Shown here: positions 16,401 through 22,259 of the stretch, one piece after another
Position numbering within the stretch: the stretch's first letter is position 1
How the letters are laid out: the number at the start of each line of letters is the position of its first letter
DNA from: Flavobacteriales bacterium
GTDB lineage: Bacteria > Bacteroidota > Bacteroidia > UBA10329
Length of the DNA stretch: 64,000 bases
Direction of reading: 5' to 3'
Assembly (NCBI GenBank): GCA_021739695.1
Contig: JAIPBM010000014.1
Span: 1 to 64,000 of the forward strand
Program-made: the position numbers and the translations under genes
Notes under the pieces: generated by a model
Seen by the model: only the letters and a program-made list of their open reading frames with translations
What the model was told of the DNA's origin: nothing
Databases searched by the model: none

Positions 16401-18154
16401 CCGTTTGCACTGAAATTGCTGAAATCGATGGTGATCGGAGCTTCACAATTGGAAGTGATGGAAGCCGCAAAATCGCTGACCACCGTAGCATCGAACGGGT
16501 CTCCGACACCAACAGCATACCATGCGTTGGCGGTGGCAATTACCTGTGGCGAACATCCGCCAAATAGATCGATGGCCGATTGGATGGAGTAGAAGCGCGC
16601 ATCGGCATATTCGGAAGTAGGGCCGAGGTAAACGGTAAGACTGCGGTAGGCAATTGCCTGTGCATCGGCCAGACCAATGCCTGTAACGTTGTAGGAATCG
16701 CCAAGGTCATTCGTGCCTGTTTCTCCTTCCACAAGGATGTAATACCATTTGTTTTGCACGCCACTGTTGGTGTGTACGCCTCCATTGTCTGCCGTGCCTG
16801 TGGCCCAATTGTTTCCGTTGTACGTGTCTGGATCGCCATAGGCAGGCGGATTGCTCATCGAGCGGAGCGTTCCCACATCTTCGCCCATCAGCCAATCTCC
16901 CGATGATGGATTCTGGATCCACTCTACCGAAGCACCGAAAACATCAGAGAACGATTCGTTCAACGCACCCGATTCGTCCTGATAGACCAGTCCGGCAGAA
17001 TTCTCGGTCACACCATGCGCCATCTCGTGGCCGCAGATATCCAAAGCGGTAAGTGGTTGGCCATCCCCATCTCCGTAGGTCATGCGGGTGCCGTCCCAAA
17101 AGGCATTGAAATAACCCACATCGTAATGCACGTAGCTATTGATCTGCATGTTGGCATCGTCAATGCTGTTGCGGCCGTGCTCGTTCAAGAAATAATCGTA
17201 GGTCATTTCGGCACCCCAATGTGCATCAGTGGCGTACTGGTCCAGGTTGGCGTTTGCGTTATTCCAAACGTTGTTCGCGTCTGTAAAATCGACCGAGTTA
17301 CCATAACTCGTTCCCGTGTTCATGTCAAAGGTGCGCACACCGCCTCCTCGGCCAACCTCGCGAAGCCTGAAACCTCCATTGAAACTATCTGCAATGATGG
17401 TTTTTGTGCCAACATATCCCGTTTGGGCTGTTCCGGCCACATCGGCCACATGAATGCGGTGGTTCTCAAAAAGCACTTCACCCGTTAGAGCATCCACAAA
17501 GACTTCGGCACGATACAATGGCTTGTGTGCGTAGATGTCGAACTTGTAGGCAAGTCGGAAATCGGCTGGTTGTGTGAAGTCGAAACGTGGGTTGATGTAC
17601 ACCAATTCTCCCTTCGGGAAATAAGTGGCCGTTGGATCTCCTGATTCCCATTTCAGGTGATCTTCCTCACTCGGAAGTTCCCATTTATAAGACGCTGCAC
17701 CAACGTGTTGCTTGGCGCTTTCCAAGGCATTTGCCTCTGTTAATGAAGCTTGCATGCTGCCGATCTGCGTTGGCAGCTTTCCGTTGATGGACGAAACCTT
17801 GTCGTTACTGCCATGGGTATGAACGAAGGCTCCGAAAACAGGAATCCCGTTGTTGGTGAGCTGGTAACGGCTGTGCTGCATGCCCAAGTTGTCCAACTCA
17901 TCGCGCAGCTTGACAAAGCCAAGGTTTTCGTTCAGGTCGAATGCTTTTTTGGCCCATGCAGGGAACTTGGAAGCAGGGAATTGATGGGCCTCTTTGAGCT
18001 GAACGAACGCGGGTGTGGCCGATTTCTGCTCAACCCGAACAAGGCTGGCTCCGCTGATGATCTTGTCGGCATCAGCACCTCGGTAATCCTGAGCATAGGC
18101 CTGTGGTAGCGCAAAAGAAAGTCCCACGAGTAGGGACAGAAAGGTGATCTTCAT
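13451..18154 (-). CDS. Large secreted M4 (thermolysin-like) metalloprotease with PKD and CUB-like domains, T9SS substrate
   Basis: 1567 residues. Order: signal peptide (ending YAQDY), FTP/PepSY-type propeptide, then the M4 catalytic domain with HEMAH (376-380) and downstream GALNESFSDVFGA supplying the zinc Glu. A PKD domain (FTWDFGDGG), a CUB-like domain (GYDYLFIYDGP) and a second PKD (WLWDFGDGN) follow. Next come two tandem copies of a ~200-residue module sharing GAGNRTI.LRNS and YPY...G.VSIT. Ig-like segments and a C-terminal sorting domain (LEIYPIPFSSVLNI to RIVKLE) close the protein. It is a cell-surface or secreted protease. The gene stands alone, 73 bp before the sulfite-oxidase block, and has no clear promoter motif. 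Confidence 0.93.
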   Translation of the reverse strand: MKITFLSLLVGLSFALPQAYAQDYRGADADKIISGASLVRVEQKSATPAFVQLKEAHQFPASKFPAWAKKAFDLNENLGFVKLRDELDNLGMQHSRYQLTNNGIPVFGAFVHTHGSNDKVSSINGKLPTQIGSMQASLTEANALESAKQHVGAASYKWELPSEEDHLKWESGDPTATYFPKGELVYINPRFDFTQPADFRLAYKFDIYAHKPLYRAEVFVDALTGEVLFENHRIHVADVAGTAQTGYVGTKTIIADSFNGGFRLREVGRGGGVRTFDMNTGTSYGNSVDFTDANNVWNNANANLDQYATDAHWGAEMTYDYFLNEHGRNSIDDANMQINSYVHYDVGYFNAFWDGTRMTYGDGDGQPLTALDICGHEMAHGVTENSAGLVYQDESGALNESFSDVFGASVEWIQNPSSGDWLMGEDVGTLRSMSNPPAYGDPDTYNGNNWATGTADNGGVHTNSGVQNKWYYILVEGETGTNDLGDSYNVTGIGLADAQAIAYRSLTVYLGPTSEYADARFYSIQSAIDLFGGCSPQVIATANAWYAVGVGDPFDATVVSDFAASITSNCEAPITIDFSNFSANGAAFTWDFGDGGTSSLASPSHTYTNNGVYTVSLFVDGGNCGTDNLVRTNYISIDPNNPCVALMPDNGGQTLTWCTGTLYDAGGPNENYQDNSDVTTTISPTGATSVTLNFSSFGYEAGYDYLFIYDGPNTNSPLIGQYDGFGLPNGGTVTSTGGSITLRQTSDVYVTELGFVLTWECVQPNAPPSPSFSGSPIISCNGEVSFADQSINGATSWLWDFGDGNTSTDQNPTHTYQSEGTYTVSLTATNGFGSNVVSQNNYILVDRPTGPTAAGGFSCSAGPVALSASGNGTLQWYDQASGGSVMATGTSFNTPTINTSTTYYVENVVLPSTYQLGPANNSFGTGGNFTGDQHLLFDALDAFTLKTVKVYAQGAGNRTIQLRNSAGVVLQSATVNIPNGEQVVTLNFSVQPGTNYQLGTTTNPNLYRNNAGPSYPYTLAGLVSITNSSAGVDYYYHFYDWVIETPGCISERTAVLAAIAEAPSVQNAARCGSGSVSLSATGSGNLNWFDAASGGNQVNTGPTFATPSISTTTSYYVESEITPAPLNGGAPNNNFGTGGNFNNIQSQLFDCYEQVTLVSVRVYSQGAGNRTIELRNSGGTVIQSATVNIPNGESVVPLNFTLPIGTDLQLGTSAGPNLYRNNTGASYPYDIPGVVSITSSTAGVDYYYFFYDWLIQQDGCATNRTQVTATVSPIPTISVSGNTSVCEGQSVQITTSATDADSYSWSNGQITSNITVSPTSQETYSVTASNACGNATDQLTIDVNPLPTISASADQELCAGESVQITSSGTGTIDWQPTGETTSNITVSPAQTTTYTVTASNNCGSVSEDVAVVVNSLPAQPEISANGSDLESTSGTSYQWYLDGSPISGAVDAVFTPSTSGDYSVEVFDANGCSSISQPYNWLTVGIREQELGLEIYPIPFSSVLNIRSSELIKQLTVTDVSGRIVHSSSPNNSALIINGDNWADGIYTITIGYADDVIQTRIVKLE

Positions 18155-18261
18155 GTGGACCGTAACCAGATTAGGGTTCTAAAGTTGCGAAAAGATCAAG
18201 CAAGGAATGTCTGTAAGTAAGCAAAGGGGTGTTTTAGGTTCACCCGTCATTGTATCAAGTT

Positions 18262-18434
18262 GCGTCATTGCGAGGGAGGAACGTCCGCGGCAATCTGTCA
18301 CCTTACGCGTCATTGCGAGGACGAAGGACGAAGCAATCTCTTTCTAATAGAGACTAATTCTCTCTGAGATTGCTTGGAGTTACGTCCTTTCAGGCCGTGA
18401 GCTCCCTTCGGTCGGTTCGTTCCTCGCAATGACA
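18262..18434. repeat. MITE/REP-like palindromic element, copy 1
   Basis: Ends are GTCATTGCGAGG and CCTCGCAATGAC, an inverted repeat. An inner pair, GAAGCAATCTC and GAGATTGCTTGG, is also inverted. The arms match copy 2 at 19861-20037 almost base for base, while the ~30-bp centre differs. Similar GTCATTGCGAGG elements are known as dispersed repeats in several bacterial phyla. Confidence 0.85.
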
Positions 18435-18560
18435 GATGCTCAGGCAACATTCAGCGCTCCATCCGCGCATGCGCAACTCCGAAAGGCAACACCCCGAGCT
18501 CCATCTTCCCATTCACAAACCCGGCAGACAGGTATTGCCGCTCAAAACATTGGTTTTCGT

Positions 18561-18812
18561 ACTACACAACTATTGAAACGTGGAGATTTTACCATTTGTG
18601 TAACTACACAATTGTCGAAACGAGTAGATTTTACCATTTGTGTAACTACACAATTGCCGAAACGAGTAGGTTTTACCATTTGTGTAACTACACAATTGCC
18701 GAAACGAGTAGGTTTTACCATTTGTGTAACTACACAATTGCCGAAACGAGTAGGTTTTATCATTTGTGTAACTACACAATTTGCGAAATCTGCTAATTTT
18801 ACTGTACGTGTA
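18561..18812. repeat. Six-unit, 42-bp tandem repeat array
   Basis: Units start ACTACACAA and end TTGTGTA: 18561, 18603, 18645, 18687, 18729 and 18771. The inner four are nearly identical and the outer two are diverged. Each junction is a perfect 7-bp inverted repeat, TTGTGTA-AC-TACACAA, and each unit can fold on its own ends, with a possible inner GAAAC/GTTTT stem. The whole array is bounded by CGTACTACAC (left, from 18558) and GTGTAGTACG (right, to about 18817), exact inverted copies. There are no spacers, so this is not a CRISPR array. Confidence 0.9.
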
Positions 18813-18887
18813 GTACGTTAAAGGGCAATCTGATGTCTGAATGCACCCTTTTCGGTCTGCCATTCACCCTTATTGCCTTGTGTCATG

Positions 18888-19850
18888 CCTATCCGACAAT
18901 TTCCGCGCACCAACTATCAGCGAATAGCTGCCTTGCAAACCATAAAAGATAAGATTGACAATCCGCTTATTACTTCACACCCTTTCAAAGCAGCTACTGT
19001 TCAGCAATTGATGGATTTCTACCCTGAGTATGTAAACTTATTACATGATCTGAGGGTAGCTAAAGGCGAACAGACGGGCACCACATCAGAAGTAAAACAG
19101 TTGCGGAAGATGGCTCGTATTTGGGTACGTCAAGGATACAGCTCCATCATAAAGGCCGTTGTACGTGGCACCTTCAACCGGTCTGTTCTCAATTACTATG
19201 GCCTGCCGCTAAGCACAAAGGGAGCCCCAAAAATGACTTCGGAATCCGATATACTGTCTGCAGCAGTTGCATTGCATGAAGGAGAAACAAACCGAGTGGC
19301 AGCAGGAGGCGAGCCGATCGCCTTTCCTTCGGTGGCCGAAATAATGGTGCATGCCAACGCCTTTAAAGCCGTTAACCTAGACCAAGGAACACGTAAAGAT
19401 TTCTTTGGCGATGTGCAAAAAGCCATTGCCGTAGCAAATGTGGAAGCAGACAGGCTGATACTGAAGCTATGGAACGAGATTGAAACCGACTTTAACACAG
19501 GTGAAGCCCCTAAAATGAGACGCAAAGCCCGCGAATGGGGCGTGGTGTACGTTTCGGGGCGCAGGGAGACACCAACGGCAGAGACCAGCTCGGTCATGGG
19601 TTTCATTACGGATGAACACACAGGCAAGCCGCTGCGCAGGGTGCGTGTGCGGGTGAATGGTGTATATGACCGCATCAAAAGCAATGCGAATGGGCGCTAC
19701 TCGTTGCCGCTGTTACAAGCAGGAGAGCATGTGGTACTATTTCAACATAAGAGTTATGCGCCTTTAGCGCAGACCATAACGGTAATAGCAGGAGAAATGG
19801 CCGTGCTGAACATCCAACTGGCCGAAAAAGAGGCCGCAGCGGGCAAATAA
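18888..19850 (+). CDS. Orphan protein: unknown helical domain plus carboxypeptidase regulatory-like C-terminal domain
   Basis: 320 residues from the ATG at 18888; an in-frame start at 18873 adds five residues. There is no signal peptide or membrane segment, so the protein is probably cytoplasmic. Residues 1 to ~230 look mainly helical, with many Lys, Arg and Ala, and match no family I know. Residues ~235-315 resemble a carboxypeptidase-D regulatory-like beta-sandwich: SVMGFITDEHTGKPLRRVRV, SNANGRYSLPLL, AGEHVVLFQHKSY. That domain is usually extracytoplasmic, so its use here without a signal peptide is odd. The gene is alone on its strand and framed by the 42-bp array upstream and two palindromic elements on either side. 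Function unknown. Confidence 0.75.
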   Translation, partial: PIRQFPRTNYQRIAALQTIKDKIDNPLITSHPFKAATVQQLMDFYPEYVNLLHDLRVAKGEQTGTTSEVKQLRKMARIWVRQGYSSIIKAVVRGTFNRSVLNYYGLPLSTKGAPKMTSESDILSAAVALHEGETNRVAAGGEPIAFPSVAEIMVHANAFKAVNLDQGTRKDFFGDVQKAIAVANVEADRLILKLWNEIETDFNTGEAPKMRRKAREWGVVYVSGRRETPTAETSSVMGFITDEHTGKPLRRVRVRVNGVYDRIKSNANGRYSLPLLQAGEHVVLFQHKSYAPLAQTITVIAGEMAVLNIQLAEKEAAAGK

Positions 19851-19860
19851 TTTTCATAGC

Positions 19861-20037
19861 GCGTCATTGCGAGGGAGGAACGACCGCGGCAATCTATCAC
19901 CTTACGCGTCATTGCGAGGACGAAGGACGAAGCAATCTCTTTCCAAGTCTAAGTGTGCTGTATTCACAGTGAGATTGCTTGGAGTTACGTCCTTTCAGGC
20001 CGTGAGCTCCCTTCGGTCGGTTCGTGCCTCGCAATGA
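19861..20037. repeat. MITE/REP-like palindromic element, copy 2
   Basis: Same orientation and arms as copy 1 (18262-18434), with a different central loop. It is flanked by GGGCAAATAA at 19841-19850 and again at 20060-20069; extended upstream the match is 16 bp with one mismatch. The first copy is the last codons and stop of the orphan gene. This looks like a target-site duplication or a duplicated gene end. Confidence 0.85.
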
Positions 20038-20070
20038 TGGATGCTTTGGGTGGCGCAACGGGCAAATAAG

Positions 20071-20098
20071 AAAGGCGAGCTCTTTCGAACTCGCCTTT
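20071..20098 (-). terminator. Rho-independent terminator
   Basis: Perfect 9-bp stem AAAGGCGAG / CTCGCCTTT with a 10-nt loop, 23 bp past the stop of the LamG gene ending at 20121. It belongs to a conserved 3' cassette that recurs at 25909 and 27426. Confidence 0.82.
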
Positions 20099-20120
20099 CA
20101 CCCACTTACCTGAAAAAACA

Positions 20121-22097
20121 TCAGTGCTTCACGAGCTTCATCACGGCTCCCGAAGTTTCTTCACGTATAAAGTAGATTCCTGCTGAGAATGAACTGGCAT
20201 CGATGCTGGTTCGTCCGTTGATGGTTGTTGATAGAACCACTTCTCCCATGGCATTCATCACACTGATCTGTGTAGTGGCAGCGGCCTCAATCACAAACTC
20301 ATTGGCGAATGGGTTCGGGTAGATGTTCAAAGAACTTGCAGCTGCTTCGTTCACTCCAACCGATAGCACCTCTATGTATTGGCTCGGAGTTACACCCGGC
20401 TCGCATGGGAAATCGATGAATGTAGCTTCCAAAGAATAGTTGCCACTTACCGTAGGGGTGTAGGTCAAGCCAGTGGCATTCGGTATCGCGTTGCCTTCCA
20501 ACAACCATTGGAACGTATGCGTGGTCGGATTGCCAAAAGCAAAAAGATCAGTGCCATCCTGATAAAAATAAATATCTGCCATGACCGAATTCTGATTGGA
20601 GGTCAAACTTACCGGTACACTTTGCGTCTGTCCGCAGGCATTGTAAGCGATGGCACTGAGGCTAACCGGACCATTCCAAGCACCTGTGGCCTGAATATAA
20701 ACACTGCTATCCGTGTCGGCCGTAGCAATCCATGTACTCAACGATTGATAGAAGATCTGTCGGGTGGTTGTTGTAGCATCATACTGGAAACTGTAGAATT
20801 CGGCAGGCGCATCTTTGCACAGAACCAAGCTTCCGCTCACCAAAGTAGCCGCAGCAGGTGGCTCTTGGAACACCGTCACCTCGTGGGTCTCCGTCCGAGC
20901 GAAGCACACGTTGGTCTTGGTAAAGGTGATATCGCCCGACTCTCCGGCCGTGAACACACCGCCATTGCTGTTCGGATAGGTGCTGGTCTGCACCCAGTTG
21001 TTAGGCGTGGTCCAAGAGATCGTTTCTCCAGTTGCTTCAACATAAACCGGTGCGCCACCACCCACACAAATAGTGGCGGGTGCTGTGATGGAGAACGGAG
21101 CAGGAGGAGTGACAACCGGCAAAGCAATCTGTTGGTCTGGACCAGTTGAACAAACATTCTCAGCGCGCACGGTGAATGAAAGGTATTGATAGTTGAACAT
21201 AGGATCGGCCGGCACCGTCATGGTCAGCACATTGCCGTTCAAGACGCCCGTCCAATCGTTCTCTGGCGTGAAACTGTAGGAAGTAGCATTCGGGTGAAAA
21301 AGGGTGTATTCCACTTCCTGTCCGGCACAAGCTGGGCCTGCTGCGGTAACGGTAGGTACGCTATTGATAGCCAAACAGGTGTTAAACGCGAACACTTGTC
21401 CACGCTCAGTTTCGTCCAGTGCGCGGTCATAAACCAGGAGGTCGTCAAGGTATCCGTCCAGTTTGCCAGTGGCAGTTTGAGCACCTGTGGCATTCGCTGT
21501 GGCGTTCTGGCCAAGGCTAAACACATCGCCAGCGCTGTAGCTGATGGGGTCAAGACCAGCAGAGGCACTTCCCTGAAAGCCGTTGTTCACGTACATGTAA
21601 TAAGTCCCCCCTTCCCTCATAAGGACGTAATGACGCCAAGTTGTCTGAGCATTCGGGAGGTTGCCGCCATACTGAAATCCTCCACCACCAGAGGTATAGA
21701 GGAATCCGTATAATCTCACATTCCCGTTAACCAGAGCATGATGAAATCCTGCTTTATCTGCCAAAGACACCAGCATGGCATTAGCCACCAGTTCGGGCGA
21801 TGATTTGGACCAAAAAGCAATCGTGAAATCGCCTGTGAGCTGAAGCGCTGCGTTGTCGTCCAGGCTATAATTCACTTTGTGATCGCTAGCAGACACGAAC
21901 TGAAGGCACTTGTTGGCCTCGCCATTACGGTCGGTGGCTCCAAGTGCAGAAAACACAGATGGAGTGATGGTACTTGGGCCTGCCGCGTTACCGTTGCCAT
22001 CCAACGGGAAATAGGCTACCAACCCACTGGTCGGATACTGGGCCATGGAAACTCCTGAAAGAAGCATCAGGCCTAATGATAGAAAATGTTTTTTCAT
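20121..22097 (-). CDS. LamG-domain secreted protein with T9SS sorting domain
   Basis: 658 residues from the ATG at 22095-22097, which starts a signal peptide (MKKHFLSLGLMLLSGVSMAQ). Residues ~15-230 form a LamG/concanavalin-like jellyroll (GLVAYFPLDGNGN, GYLDDLLVYDRAL). The middle consists of Ig-like segments with paired Cys. The C-terminal ~70 residues are a T9SS type A domain (LNIYPNPFANEFVIE to MKLVKH). Glycan or cell-surface binding is likely. The last ~200 bp and the 3' flank are nearly the same as in the genes ending at 25959 and 27476, so it belongs to a small paralogous set around the two propeller sensor systems. Confidence 0.88.
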   Translation of the reverse strand: MKKHFLSLGLMLLSGVSMAQYPTSGLVAYFPLDGNGNAAGPSTITPSVFSALGATDRNGEANKCLQFVSASDHKVNYSLDDNAALQLTGDFTIAFWSKSSPELVANAMLVSLADKAGFHHALVNGNVRLYGFLYTSGGGGFQYGGNLPNAQTTWRHYVLMREGGTYYMYVNNGFQGSASAGLDPISYSAGDVFSLGQNATANATGAQTATGKLDGYLDDLLVYDRALDETERGQVFAFNTCLAINSVPTVTAAGPACAGQEVEYTLFHPNATSYSFTPENDWTGVLNGNVLTMTVPADPMFNYQYLSFTVRAENVCSTGPDQQIALPVVTPPAPFSITAPATICVGGGAPVYVEATGETISWTTPNNWVQTSTYPNSNGGVFTAGESGDITFTKTNVCFARTETHEVTVFQEPPAAATLVSGSLVLCKDAPAEFYSFQYDATTTTRQIFYQSLSTWIATADTDSSVYIQATGAWNGPVSLSAIAYNACGQTQSVPVSLTSNQNSVMADIYFYQDGTDLFAFGNPTTHTFQWLLEGNAIPNATGLTYTPTVSGNYSLEATFIDFPCEPGVTPSQYIEVLSVGVNEAAASSLNIYPNPFANEFVIEAAATTQISVMNAMGEVVLSTTINGRTSIDASSFSAGIYFIREETSGAVMKLVKH

Positions 22098-22220
22098 ATG
22101 ATGATAAGTTGAATTTGAGCGCAAAACTCGTTTGAAGCCGTTTCATCGAGCGGCACGATCTTCCCAAACCCCGAAATCGTTTTCCGAAGCCCTGCTTTAT
22201 TTTCATCGATACCTTGTTTC

Positions 22221-22253
22221 TTTGGATCAGCCCTCAATCGGGCCGTACTTTTG
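22221..22253 (+). promoter_or_regulatory. Bacteroidota-type promoter of the first propeller kinase
   Basis: TTTG at 22221-22224 and TACTTTTG at 22246-22253, spaced 21 bp, fit the TTTG-N19-21-TAnnTTTG consensus. The ATG follows only 6 nt after the -7 box, so the transcript is probably leaderless. Confidence 0.65.
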
Positions 22254-22259
22254 CCACAC

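Larger units (their letters stand above)
18155..18887. other. Repeat-rich gene-free region
   Basis: Between the protease and the orphan gene lie a palindromic element (18262-18434), about 125 bp of unremarkable sequence, and a 42-bp tandem array (18561-18812). An open frame 18429-18821 runs through the array, but it is only the translation of the repeat (14-residue period) and I do not call it a gene. Confidence 0.7.

Noticed and set aside
14288-17488. Several open frames of 150-206 codons antisense to the M4 protease
   Set aside because: They mirror the biased codon use of the long real gene and have no start context or motifs.
18561-18812. CRISPR array
   Set aside because: Repeats are contiguous with no spacers, and no cas genes are present.
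18429-18821. Open frame of 130 codons through the 42-bp array
   Set aside because: Its sequence is just the repeat read in frame (14-residue period), since 42 is divisible by three; other frames on both strands are open too.
20379-21149. 256-codon open frame on the + strand
   Set aside because: It is antisense to the LamG gene, which has signal peptide, domains and sorting tail; the antisense frame shows no family features.
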